This document shows, piece after piece, positions 26,405-34,567 of a stretch of 64,000 nt of DNA. Origin of the DNA: Pseudomonas sp. PB101 (GTDB lineage: Bacteria > Pseudomonadota > Gammaproteobacteria > Pseudomonadales > Pseudomonadaceae); contig NZ_RWIR01000075.1 of NCBI RefSeq assembly GCF_009764265.1, positions 1 to 64,000 of the forward strand, read 5' to 3'. How positions within the stretch are numbered: position 1 is the first letter of the stretch; each line of letters begins with the position of its first letter. The translations under genes were made by a program, and so were the position numbers. The notes under the pieces are model-generated. The model saw nothing but the letters and a program-made list of their open reading frames with translations. It searched no databases and was not told the DNA's origin.

Positions 26405-27736
26405 ATGCCACGATCGCGCTATAAAACCCTGGTGGATGCCTTTGCCGCCGACATCCGTTCCGGCTGTCTGCCGCCCGGCACGCGCCTGCCGACTCACCGG
26501 CAACTGGCAACCGAGCACGGTCTGGCGCTGGTCACCGCCAGCCGGGTGTATGCCGAACTCGAGGGCATGGGACTGGTCAGCGGCGAAACCGGACGCGGGA
26601 CCTTTGTTCGGGAAACTTCGCTGCCGCCGGGGCAGGGCATCTCCCAGCATGTGGTGGCGGCGGGGATGCTTGACCTGAATTTCAACTACCCGTCATTGCC
26701 CGGCCAGGCCGACCTGTTGCGCAATGCCTTGCGGCAGCTGGCGTTGTCCGGTGACCTCGAGGCGCTCCTGCGTTATCAGCCCCACGCGGGACGCCTGCAT
26801 GAGCGGGCCTCGGTCGCGCGCCATCTGGTCCAGCGCGGGCTCAACGTGCCGGCCGAACAGGTGTTGATCGTCAGCGGTGCCCAGCATGGCCTGGCGGTGA
26901 CGCTGATGACGGTGCTCAAGCCCGGTGATGTGATCGCCGCCGATGCGCTGACCTATCCCGGTTTCAAGACCCTGGCCGAGAGCCTGCATCTGGAAGTCTT
27001 GCCGATTCCGGTCACGGACACCGGACCTGATCTGGTCGCGCTGGAAAAACTCTGCCGCAGCCGATCGGTGCGGGCCGTTTACTCGATGCCGACCTTGCAC
27101 AACCCCTTGGGCTGGGTGATGGATGCCGCTCAGCGCGAGCAACTGGTGGCGATAGCGCGCCAGCATGACCTGACGATCATCGAGGACGCCGCCTACGCGT
27201 TCCTCGCCGAAAACGTACCACCACCCTTGGCCGAGCTGGCGCCGGAGAGAACGGTGTACGTCTCGGGCCTGTCGAAGAATGTCGCCACCGGACTGCGCGT
27301 CGGCTTCATTGCCGCGCCGGCGCAATGGGTCGCCGCCTTCGAGCGCACCATCATGGCGACCACCTGGAACACCCCCGGCGTGATGACCGCCATCGCCACG
27401 GCCTGGCTCGACGATGGCACCGTCGGCCAGCTGGAGGCGCAAAAGCGTGCGGACGCCCAGGCCAGGCAGGCCCTGGCCCGCGAGGTGCTTGCGGGGCTCA
27501 AGACCATCAGTCACCCCAATTCCTACTTCATCTGGTTGCCGTTGGCCGAAGACGCCCGGGCCGACCAGATCGCCATGGCGCTGATGCGCGAGCAGGTCTC
27601 GGTGTCGCCGGCCGAGCCCTTTGCCATTTCGGCTCACGTGCCCCACGCGATACGCCTGGCGCTGGGTTCGGTGGACATGGACTCGCTGCGTCTGGCCTTG
27701 GCCAAAGTGAAAAGTGTCGTGGATTACTACTCATAG
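26405..27736 (+). CDS. MocR-type regulator (GntR HTH plus aminotransferase domain)
   Basis: This 443-residue protein fuses an N-terminal GntR winged helix (KTLVDAFAADIRSGCLPPGTRLPTHRQLA, start of domain at residue 6) to a class I aminotransferase-like domain. PLP-binding features are present: SMPTLHNPLGW, the Asp in IIEDAAYAF, and the lysine in VSGLSKNVATGLRVG. Such regulators use PLP, or a PLP-amino-acid adduct, as the signal. It is divergent from the EamA exporter. The start TTG at 26384 seen in the open frame is less likely than ATG 26405 (MPRSRYKTLVD). Confidence 0.9.
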   Translation: MPRSRYKTLVDAFAADIRSGCLPPGTRLPTHRQLATEHGLALVTASRVYAELEGMGLVSGETGRGTFVRETSLPPGQGISQHVVAAGMLDLNFNYPSLPGQADLLRNALRQLALSGDLEALLRYQPHAGRLHERASVARHLVQRGLNVPAEQVLIVSGAQHGLAVTLMTVLKPGDVIAADALTYPGFKTLAESLHLEVLPIPVTDTGPDLVALEKLCRSRSVRAVYSMPTLHNPLGWVMDAAQREQLVAIARQHDLTIIEDAAYAFLAENVPPPLAELAPERTVYVSGLSKNVATGLRVGFIAAPAQWVAAFERTIMATTWNTPGVMTAIATAWLDDGTVGQLEAQKRADAQARQALAREVLAGLKTISHPNSYFIWLPLAEDARADQIAMALMREQVSVSPAEPFAISAHVPHAIRLALGSVDMDSLRLALAKVKSVVDYYS

Positions 27737-27822
27737 CGAGACAGGGGAGTTTTGTTCAATACGCGAGCCGGCTGGCTCATTACCTTGAGGGCCTTGTTCA
27801 ACTCGATGGAAGAAGGTGTGCA

Positions 27823-28410
27823 ATGAGTCTGATGATATCCATGGCGGCGTTTGCGCTGGTCGCGTCCATCACGCCGGGGCCGGTGAATATCGTGGCGTTG
27901 AGTTCCGGCGCGCGCTTTGGCTTCAGGGCCAGCCAGCGTCATGTGGCCGGGGCCACGCTGGGGTTTGTCCTGCTGCTGGTGCTGATGGGATTGGGCCTGC
28001 ATGAGCTGTTGCAACAGTGGCCGGCACTGACACAGGTGGTGCAATGGGCGGGTGTCGCTTTCCTGTTGTACATGGCGTTCAAGCTGGCGGCTGACAATGG
28101 GCAGGTGCAAGCCAGTGATTCGGCGCAAGCCCCGTCGATGCTGTATGGCGCGATCATGCAGTGGCTCAACCCGAAGGCCTGGCTGGCTTGCGTGGCCGGC
28201 ATGGGTGCGTTCGTCGCCGATGGCGAAGCACGCCTGGTCTGGCAGTTCGCGGCGATCTATCTGGTGATCTGCTATGTGTCGGTGGGGTGCTGGGCGTATG
28301 CCGGGACGTTTTTGCGTGGGTTTCTGAACAACCCGGCGGGGATGCGATTGTTCAATCGCGCGATGGCGTTGCTGTTGGTGGTGAGTGCGGTGTATCTGCT
28401 GTTGCCGTAA
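27823..28410 (+). CDS. LysE-family transporter
   Basis: This is a 195-residue amino-acid exporter with the LysE/RhtB opening VASITPGPVNIVALSSGARFG split over the first two helices, and MQWLNPKAWLA as the second conserved segment. The ATG at 27823 follows GAAGAAGGTGTGCA. It lies downstream of the MocR gene and convergent with an AraC-type regulator; LysE-AraC neighbours are common in Pseudomonas. The exported compound is not known. Confidence 0.88.
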   Translation: MSLMISMAAFALVASITPGPVNIVALSSGARFGFRASQRHVAGATLGFVLLLVLMGLGLHELLQQWPALTQVVQWAGVAFLLYMAFKLAADNGQVQASDSAQAPSMLYGAIMQWLNPKAWLACVAGMGAFVADGEARLVWQFAAIYLVICYVSVGCWAYAGTFLRGFLNNPAGMRLFNRAMALLLVVSAVYLLLP

Positions 28411-28456
28411 CGGCAGTCACCACAGACTCAACCAAACCACAGATTCAGCCTATGCC

Positions 28457-29290
28457 TCAGCCGCGATACTGCCCCGGCGTCGCCGCCAAATGCTGTTTGA
28501 ACGCCCGTTGAAAATGCGCCTGATCGGCGAACCCGGCTTCCAGTGCCACGTCGGCAATCAGCTTGCCGCTGCGCAATTGATCCCGGGCGAACTGGATGCG
28601 CCGGTTCACCAGGAACGCGTGGGGCGTCATGCCGTAATGCTGTTTGAAGGCGCGGATCAGGTAGGACGGTGACAGTTGCGCCGCCTCGCAGATGTCTTCG
28701 AGCCTGAGGGTTTGCGTGCAGTGTTCGCGGATGTAATCGGCGGCACGCTCGAGCTTGAAATTGGGTTCGCGCAGCGGCTGATCGACCGGGTTGAGTCGCA
28801 ACTGGACTTCAGTGAAAAACTCCACGGCCACGCTGTGTTTGCGCAGCACATCCTGCCGCGGATCGACCAACACCTCATACAAGCCCGCCACGCCGGCAAA
28901 CAGGCTGGCGTCCTGGGTATGGGTCAGCGAAAAACGGCGAAACGCCGAGTCATCGCTGAACCCGAGCTGGTGCTGCAAGTCGGTTAGCCACGGCGTATCG
29001 ACGTACAACATCAGGTACGACCAGGGCTGGTCTTCGATCGGGTTGCAGGCGTGGACGTCGCCGGGGTTCATCAGCACCACCGTGCCGACGCCGACCTCGA
29101 AGGCCGACTGCTCATGCAGATAGGTGCTGCGCCCGGCGGTGATCGCCCCGATGGAAAAGTGCTCGTGGGCGTGCCGGGTGTAGCAGACTTCGCGCCCGTC
29201 GGCGATGGAACGGGCCTCGATGAAGGGCAGGGCGTCATCGCGCCAGAAGCGCGGGGCCTGGTCGGCGTTCTTGGCTACGGCGTGCTTCAT
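28457..29290 (-). CDS. AraC-family transcriptional regulator
   Basis: This 277-residue regulator has an N-terminal cupin-like sensing domain (HAHEHFSIGAITAGRSTYLH near residue 40; NPGDVHACNP) and a C-terminal double helix-turn-helix (LRLEDICEAAQLSPSYLIRA and IADVALEAGFADQAHF). This layout is that of AraC regulators of LysE-type exporters, and one such gene lies convergently next to it. The ligand is probably an amino acid, by inference only. Confidence 0.9.
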   Translation of the reverse strand: MKHAVAKNADQAPRFWRDDALPFIEARSIADGREVCYTRHAHEHFSIGAITAGRSTYLHEQSAFEVGVGTVVLMNPGDVHACNPIEDQPWSYLMLYVDTPWLTDLQHQLGFSDDSAFRRFSLTHTQDASLFAGVAGLYEVLVDPRQDVLRKHSVAVEFFTEVQLRLNPVDQPLREPNFKLERAADYIREHCTQTLRLEDICEAAQLSPSYLIRAFKQHYGMTPHAFLVNRRIQFARDQLRSGKLIADVALEAGFADQAHFQRAFKQHLAATPGQYRG

Positions 29291-29323
29291 GCTCGGTCCT
29301 CGGCAGGTCAGTGCCCGAGTGTA

Positions 29324-29827
29324 TTAGCTCTCGCCGTCAAAGGCTCGTTGCAGTGTGGCGATGTCGAGTTTTTTCATCTGCATCATCGCCTGCATGGCCC
29401 GTTGCGATTTTTTCGTGTCGGGGTCCTTGATCATGTCCATCATGGCGACGGGGACGATCTGCCACGACAGCCCGAACTTGTCCCTGAGCCAACCGCATTG
29501 CTGGGCCTCGGGTGCGCCACCGGCCGAAAGGTTGCCCCAGTAATGGTCGACTTCTTCCTGGCTCAGGCAATTGACCTGAAACGACACCGCCTCGCTGAAC
29601 TTGAACAACGGCCCGCCGTTGAGGCCGGTGAAACTCTGCCCGTCGAGCTCGAAGCTGACGGTCATCACCGAACCTTCGGGCCGACCGTGGAACTCGAAGC
29701 CGGCGTGGCCGTAATGGGTGATGGCGGTGATTTTCGAATGGTCGAAGATCGAGCAATAGAACTTCGCCGCCTCTTCGGCCTGATCGTCGAACCACAGGCA
29801 GGGCGTGAGTTTTTGTACACGTTGCAT
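29324..29827 (-). CDS. VOC family protein, PhnB-like
   Basis: This 167-residue PhnB/3-demethylubiquinone-methyltransferase-like VOC protein is recognisable by QKLTPCLWFDDQAEEAAKFY at the N-terminus, GQSFTGLNGGPLFKFSEAVS in the middle and GWLRDKFGLSWQIVP later. In spite of older names these proteins have no shown methyltransferase activity. ATG 29827 is better placed behind GAGGAG than the GTG at 29836. Function unknown. Confidence 0.88.
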   Translation of the reverse strand: MQRVQKLTPCLWFDDQAEEAAKFYCSIFDHSKITAITHYGHAGFEFHGRPEGSVMTVSFELDGQSFTGLNGGPLFKFSEAVSFQVNCLSQEEVDHYWGNLSAGGAPEAQQCGWLRDKFGLSWQIVPVAMMDMIKDPDTKKSQRAMQAMMQMKKLDIATLQRAFDGES

Positions 29828-29932
29828 GGCGGGCACTCCTCGGCAGGTTATGCATGCTGGATTACAGCGTAGCCAGCCTGAATGGGTTCGGCAGTACCGT
29901 AGATCGCCAAACGGGGTGTTTCAGGGGGGCGC

Positions 29933-32422
29933 TCAGAACGCCCAGCGGGTGGTCAGTTGCAGGGTGCGCGGTTCGCCGTAAAACCCGGTGCCGAAGTTGC
30001 CCAGCCCGGTGTAGTAGGTTTTATCGAACAGGTTCTTCACGTTCAGTGTGGTGCTCAGGTGCTCGTTGAAGCGATAGCGCGCCATCGCGTCTACCAGGGC
30101 GTAGCCCGGCTGGGTGATCGTGGTGTCATGACCGAAGTTCACGCTGTCGGCGGGGTCGGGGCGGAACACGTTGCCGAAGAATTCGCTTTGCCAACTCACG
30201 CCTGCACCGACGGTGAGCCCGTCCCACGCCCCTGGCAGGCGGTAGGTGCTGAAGACTCGCACCACCTGTTGCGGTGCAGTGGTTTGCAGCACCGAGCCGT
30301 AGACGTAGTCACCCTTGGCATCGCGGGTGTGGTTGTAGGTGTAGCCGGCCGACAGGTTCCAGCCATCGCGCAATTCGCCGGCCAGTTCGAACTCGAAACC
30401 TTTGGTGGTGGCGCCCTGGACGGCGCGGTACACCGACTCGGTATCCACGCCGCTGACATACTCGGCGATGTTGTCCTGCTCGATGCGGTACAGGGCGAAA
30501 CTGGCGTTCAGGCGTCCGTCGAAGTATTCGGCCTTGATGCCCGCTTCAAGGCTTTTGCCTTGCACCGGATCAAGCAGTTGCCGGTTGGCGTCCTTGCTCA
30601 TTTGCGGCTGATAGATGCTGGTGTAGCTGGTGTACACCGACCAGGTGTCATCGAGGTCGTAGACCAGCCCGGCGTAAGGCGTGACGACACCGCTCTGGTG
30701 ATAGCTGTCGCGCAGGTCGGCGGTCTGCGGGTCGCTGTAGTCCAGGTCGTCGTGTCCGCTGAAGTTGCTGACACGGGTGCCGAGGATCAGCGCCAGGTCA
30801 TCGGCGGGTTTGAGCCGGGTGGCCAGGTAGGCGCCGGTCTGGCGCTGGACGATGTCGTCGCTGCCCACCCGCGGGATCTCGGGTTTGGCAAACTCGCCGC
30901 GCCAGTCGAAGATGCTGCCGTCCACCGGCGGGTACACCGAGCCGTACACCGGGATGTCCTGGCGCGTATTCATCGACATGAAGCCCATGATCAGTTGGTG
31001 TTCGCGGCCTGCCAGCGTGAACGGACCGCTCAGGTTGACGTCGATGTTGTCCTGCACCTGGTCGCCCTTGAACCTGCCCATGTACATGAACATGCCTTCA
31101 CCGCTGACCGGGGCCGGGTTGCCGCCGCTGGCAGAGGCGAGGAAGGTATCGTGCTGGCGGTGCTTGCGGTCGTAACTGACCTTCAGCGCCCAGTCGTTGG
31201 CCAGTTGCTGCTGCACCTTGGCGAACAGCGTCTGGTTGGTGAAATCACGACGGCTCCAGTCGGTGGCCGGGTTGAAGGAACGGGAGAAATCGGTGCGCGA
31301 GCCGTCGCTGTAGTACATCGGGAAACCGGTCCAGCTGGCGCCCCGGGAGCGGGTGTCTTGCTGGTCGATGCCGACGGTGACGAGGGTGTCCGGGGTCAGG
31401 TCGGCCTCGACTATGCCGTAGGCGATGTCCCGGGTGTTGCGGTAGTGATCGACGTAGGCGCTGCGGTCCTGATAGACGCCCACAAGACGCCCGCGGACAT
31501 TGGCGCTGGCGCTCAGCGGGCCGGAAATGTCGCCTTCGCTGCGGTAGTTGTCCCAGGAGCCGACGGTGCCGCTGACCGAGGCCTTGAAGGTCGAGGTCGG
31601 GCGCTTGCGAATCAGGTTGACCGTCGCCGAGGGATCACCCGCCCCGGTCATCAGGCCGGTCGCGCCCTTGATGATTTCGATGCGGTCATAGGGGGCCATG
31701 TCGGTGCTGGTGGTGCCGTAGTCATAGACGCCGTCGTAGTCGGTATTGACGCCGTCGTACTGGAAGTTGGTGATCGGCAGGCCCCGGCTGGAAAACTCCC
31801 AGCGCTCGCTGTCGTAGTTCTGCACGCTGATGCCGGGAGCGCGGCGCAGGGCGTCGACGATGCTGGTGGCGCCCTGGTCGTCCATCATTTGGCGAGTGAT
31901 GACCGTGACCGATTGCGGCGTTTCGCGCAGGGACAGCGGCAGGCCGGTGGCTGAAGACGTCGAGCCGATGGTGTAGGCGTGGGAGTCCTCGCTGATGGAC
32001 CCGGGAGCCTGCCCGGAAATATTCGTCGCCCCCAGTTCCAGTGCGCCCTGTTCGACAGGAACGGCGTGCAACACGTAGCCGCCGTCCCCCTGGCGTTGCG
32101 CTTGCAGGCCGCTGCCTTGCAGCAGGCGTTGCAAGGCTTGCTGCCGGCTGTAGACACCGTTGAGGCCAGGGCTGCGTTTGCCGGCAGCGAGGTCATTGTG
32201 CCCGGCGAGAAAAATCCCGGCCTGTTCGGCAAAGCTGTTGAGGACGCTGACCAGCGATCCGGCCGCAATGGCGTAATGGCGTGCCTGGCTGTCGGGTTGT
32301 TCGCGGTTGACGAGGGGGCCGGCATGAGCCGGCGCCACTTGCATACCCGGTACGCCAATCGCCAGCGCCAGCACCAGCGGATGCACGGCGAAGCGGTTGC
32401 GGGTCAGGGTGGCGCGCGGCAT
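29933..32422 (-). CDS. TonB-dependent siderophore receptor with STN signalling domain
   Basis: This 829-residue outer-membrane receptor has a signal peptide (ends APAHAGP, about residue 36), then an STN domain (about residues 50-105: AIAAGSLVSVLNSFAEQAGI), the plug (RETPQSVTVITRQMMDDQG; VNLIRKRP) and a barrel ending in WAF. The STN domain passes the ligand signal to the FecR-like protein encoded just upstream. Plug and barrel closely resemble the receptor at 15558-17801, so the two are paralogues. Sigma factor, FecR and receptor lie in that order, as in FoxIRA and FiuIRA systems. The siderophore cannot be named from the sequence. Confidence 0.93.
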   Translation of the reverse strand: MPRATLTRNRFAVHPLVLALAIGVPGMQVAPAHAGPLVNREQPDSQARHYAIAAGSLVSVLNSFAEQAGIFLAGHNDLAAGKRSPGLNGVYSRQQALQRLLQGSGLQAQRQGDGGYVLHAVPVEQGALELGATNISGQAPGSISEDSHAYTIGSTSSATGLPLSLRETPQSVTVITRQMMDDQGATSIVDALRRAPGISVQNYDSERWEFSSRGLPITNFQYDGVNTDYDGVYDYGTTSTDMAPYDRIEIIKGATGLMTGAGDPSATVNLIRKRPTSTFKASVSGTVGSWDNYRSEGDISGPLSASANVRGRLVGVYQDRSAYVDHYRNTRDIAYGIVEADLTPDTLVTVGIDQQDTRSRGASWTGFPMYYSDGSRTDFSRSFNPATDWSRRDFTNQTLFAKVQQQLANDWALKVSYDRKHRQHDTFLASASGGNPAPVSGEGMFMYMGRFKGDQVQDNIDVNLSGPFTLAGREHQLIMGFMSMNTRQDIPVYGSVYPPVDGSIFDWRGEFAKPEIPRVGSDDIVQRQTGAYLATRLKPADDLALILGTRVSNFSGHDDLDYSDPQTADLRDSYHQSGVVTPYAGLVYDLDDTWSVYTSYTSIYQPQMSKDANRQLLDPVQGKSLEAGIKAEYFDGRLNASFALYRIEQDNIAEYVSGVDTESVYRAVQGATTKGFEFELAGELRDGWNLSAGYTYNHTRDAKGDYVYGSVLQTTAPQQVVRVFSTYRLPGAWDGLTVGAGVSWQSEFFGNVFRPDPADSVNFGHDTTITQPGYALVDAMARYRFNEHLSTTLNVKNLFDKTYYTGLGNFGTGFYGEPRTLQLTTRWAF

Positions 32423-32454
32423 GGAGTTCCCGGGAGTCGGATCATTCGGCATTC

Positions 32455-32515
32455 GAAGTGCTTGAAGAATTAACCGAACGAGAAAGGCAAAAGGGAACCG
32501 CTGCGCCAGAAAAAA
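32455..32515 (-). promoter_or_regulatory. Conserved upstream block of TonB receptor 2
   Basis: This block shares GAAGTGCTT, TTAACCGAACGA, GCAAA and GGGAACCG with the block before the other receptor (17834-17895). It fills the gap between the fecR-like stop and the receptor start. It is probably an ECF-sigma promoter that allows the receptor to be boosted separately from fecIR. Confidence 0.55.
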
Positions 32516-32521
32516 CCTTCA

Positions 32522-33505
32522 TCAGGTTTTCGGGCCGACGCTGACCCACCATTCCAGCGTCTTGTGCACCCGCACCGGCAATGCCGCTTCGAGCAGGCGC
32601 AAGGCCTGGTCGGTGTCCTTGAGCGGGAACGAACCCATGACCGGCAGCCCGGCCACTGCCGGGTCACATCCCAGGTGCCCGGGACGGTAACGGCTCAGCT
32701 CTTCGAGCAACTGCCCCAATGGCAGGTTGTCCGCCAGCAACAGGCCTCGGTGCCAGGCTTCGCGGCCGGCCGAGGCAGCGGTCGCTGCAGGCAGGTGGTT
32801 TTGCGTAAAGCACAGCTGTTGTCCGGCCTTGATCACCTGCACCTGACCCTGGGGAGTGCGGACTTCGACTGCGCCTTCGTAGACGTTCAGCAACGTTTGC
32901 CGGTCCTCCTGGCGCACGCTGAAACGCGTGCCCAGCGCACGCATCCGGCCCTCGGCGGTTTGCACCAGCAGCGGACGACTGGTGTCCTTGGCGGTGTCGA
33001 TCAACACTTCTCCGGCCTGCAACAGCAGTAACCGTTGGACGCTGTCGAACTGCACATTCAGCGCACTCAGGGCGTTGAGCCAGACCCGGCTGCCATCGCT
33101 GAGCCGTGCTTCGCGGGTTTCGCCGGTGCCGGTGGCGAGGTCGGCGGTCCAGCGGGACAGGGTCAGCGGCAGGGCGCTTTGCCGCCATGCGCTCCAGCCG
33201 AGCCCGCCGCCCGCCACCAGGATCAGCAGGCTCTTGACCGACTGGCGGCGGCTGATGGAAGCGCGACCGCTGTTGCGTAACACGTGGCCGGCCGCCTGTT
33301 GATGATTGTCCTGTAGCGCGGCAAAGCGCTGGCTCACGCGCTCGACGTAGTGCCATGCAGCCTGATGTTCGCCGCTTTGCGCCAGCCAGGCTTGCCAATG
33401 CTCGCGCTCCTGCTCGCCGACCTGTTGATCGTTGAGCTGCACGTACCAGCTGGCCGCCTGTTCGAGGCTGGCATGGCTGATGGCGTTCGTGGCGGCGCGG
33501 GTCAT
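32522..33505 (-). CDS. FecR-family anti-sigma/signal transducer
   Basis: This 327-residue inner-membrane protein controls the ECF sigma factor encoded before it. An N-terminal DUF4880-like cytoplasmic region (SLEQAASWYVQLNDQQV; WQAWLAQSGEHQAAW) binds sigma. One membrane helix follows at about residues 91-106 (SLLILVAGGGLGWSAW). The periplasmic FecR domain (LSDGSRVWLNALSAL; LGTRFSV) leads to a C-terminal segment that meets the receptor STN domain. ATG 33505 overlaps the sigma-factor stop by four bases (ATGA), so translation is coupled. Confidence 0.92.
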   Translation of the reverse strand: MTRAATNAISHASLEQAASWYVQLNDQQVGEQEREHWQAWLAQSGEHQAAWHYVERVSQRFAALQDNHQQAAGHVLRNSGRASISRRQSVKSLLILVAGGGLGWSAWRQSALPLTLSRWTADLATGTGETREARLSDGSRVWLNALSALNVQFDSVQRLLLLQAGEVLIDTAKDTSRPLLVQTAEGRMRALGTRFSVRQEDRQTLLNVYEGAVEVRTPQGQVQVIKAGQQLCFTQNHLPAATAASAGREAWHRGLLLADNLPLGQLLEELSRYRPGHLGCDPAVAGLPVMGSFPLKDTDQALRLLEAALPVRVHKTLEWWVSVGPKT

Positions 33506-34026
33506 TGAATCAGCAGGCCGTCGAGTTCGGCTTCGAGCATTGCGCAATGCATCAGGGCCTGGGCCAGGTACTTTTTCACCATGCGCTCGCTCACGCCGAT
33601 TTCCTCGGCAATGTTGCGGTAGGGCAGCCCATGCACCTGCGCCAGGATGAACGCCTCACGCACCCGCTGGGGCAGGCGCTGCAGCATGGCATCCACTTCG
33701 TACAGGGTTTCGACAATGATCGCCCGCTGCTCCGGCGAGGGCTGGACGGCCTGGGGCTGTGCGGCCAGGGTCTCGAGCCACGCCTGTTCCAGCTGTCGAC
33801 GACGCCAGTGGTCAATGCACAGGCCACGGGCGATGGTCGCCAGATAAGAGCGTTCGTGGGTTTCCCCGTCAAACACCTGAGGCCGCTTGAGCACCCGGAT
33901 GAAGGTGTCATGGGCCAGGTCGGCGGCATCGAACGCATTGTTCAAGCGTCGGCGCAGCAACTCGTGCAGCCAGTGGTGGTGGCTGGCATAGAGGTTCTGG
34001 ACGCTGGAGGAGTCGGCAGCCGTCAT
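33502..34026 (-). CDS. FecI-type ECF sigma factor
   Basis: This 174-residue sigma factor has region 2 near the N-terminus (AFDAADLAHDTFIRVLKRP; YLATIARGLCIDHWRRRQ) and region 4 (LPQRVREAFILAQVHGLPYRNIAEEIGVS). It belongs to the iron-starvation group that works with FecR proteins and TonB receptors carrying STN domains. A Fur-like site about 85 bp upstream suggests iron repression. Targets probably include the receptor two genes downstream and perhaps the paralogous receptor at 15.6-17.8 kb. Confidence 0.93.
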   Translation of the reverse strand: MTAADSSSVQNLYASHHHWLHELLRRRLNNAFDAADLAHDTFIRVLKRPQVFDGETHERSYLATIARGLCIDHWRRRQLEQAWLETLAAQPQAVQPSPEQRAIIVETLYEVDAMLQRLPQRVREAFILAQVHGLPYRNIAEEIGVSERMVKKYLAQALMHCAMLEAELDGLLIQ

Positions 34027-34107
34027 CGTGAGTACATGTCCATGGGTGATCCGTTCACCCGCGTAAATAAGAATTGATCGCGATTAAAACAAAAGGCCTA
34101 TGACTGT

Positions 34108-34126
34108 GCAAATGATATTGGTTTGC
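34108..34126 (-). promoter_or_regulatory. Candidate Fur box for the sigma-factor operon
   Basis: GCAAATGATATTGGTTTGC matches about 12 of 19 Fur-consensus positions and has perfect GCAAA/TTTGC ends. It lies 82-100 bp upstream of the sigma-factor start. The match is moderate. Confidence 0.4.
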
Positions 34127-34162
34127 TTTTATCAGGCCCGAGCGGGCTTTGATTGGGTGTGC

Positions 34163-34221
34163 AGTCTTAATGACTCCATATAGAGTCATAAAGACTATTT
34201 TGTGCTCGAGTCAAATAGACT
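34163..34221 (+). promoter_or_regulatory. Three NorR/FhpR-like enhancer sites
   Basis: AGTC-N5-GACT occurs three times in 59 bp: 34163-34175, 34184-34196 and 34209-34221, with AT-rich centres. Each contains GT-N7-AC, the core bound by the NO-sensing activator NorR, whose E. coli consensus is GTCA-N3-TGAC. Centre spacings are 21 and 25 bp. The downstream operon is NO-related. Confidence 0.65.
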
Positions 34222-34261
34222 CTTATTTCTTGAGGTCATTGATTTACAAGGGAGTATTTTC

Positions 34262-34277
34262 TGGCACGAAACATGAA
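34262..34277 (+). promoter_or_regulatory. Sigma54-like promoter of ppyR-nnrS
   Basis: TGGCACG is a perfect -24 element. At the -12 position the sequence is ATGAA, so the usual GC is GA. Placement 41 to 99 bp downstream of the NorR-like sites is right for a sigma54 promoter, but the -12 deviation makes the call tentative. Confidence 0.45.
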
Positions 34278-34318
34278 GCAGGCAACGTACAACTGAACGC
34301 CATCAGGAGTACGCCACC

Positions 34319-34567
34319 ATGTTCAACTTCTTCAGCAACCCCCGCAACGTCCTTCAACTGTCCAGCCACGTGCTCGGCGCGGGTCTGGCGATGCTGCTGG
34401 CCGGCATCTACGGGGCCTATCTCTACGACGGACATCTGTCGATCGTCGTGCTGGTGAGCCTGCACGCCATGACGATTATCGGCCCGACCCTGTTGAAAAT
34501 CGGCTATGTCATGCGCCTGCTTTCCCAGTACCGCCTGAGCCGAGGCCCGGTCCGGGTGGTGGCTTGA
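34319..34567 (+). CDS. ppyR: Small membrane protein, PpyR-like
   Basis: This 82-residue protein has two hydrophobic helices (LGAGLAMLLAGIYGAYLY at about 20-37; LSIVVLVSLHAMTIIGPTLL at about 40-59) and a basic tail. It resembles the small protein encoded beside nnrS in P. aeruginosa that is annotated PpyR (psl and pyoverdine operon regulator). I recall that neighbourhood from memory, so the name is tentative. CAGGAGT precedes the ATG by 9 bases. The stop overlaps the next ATG (TGATG), so it is translationally coupled to nnrS. The conserved SSHVLG and HAMTIIGPTLLK histidines could bind haem or copper. Confidence 0.65.
   Translation: MFNFFSNPRNVLQLSSHVLGAGLAMLLAGIYGAYLYDGHLSIVVLVSLHAMTIIGPTLLKIGYVMRLLSQYRLSRGPVRVVA

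Noticed and set aside
29957..31954. 665-codon plus-strand frame opposite the second TonB receptor
   Set aside because: Antisense shadow without recognisable domain; the similar frames opposite receptor 1 (15438-17831) arise in the same way.
34243..34256. Possible Anr/Dnr half-site (TTGATTTACAA) before ppyR
   Set aside because: Only the left half matches TTGAT-N4-ATCAA; the triple NorR-like array explains the region better.
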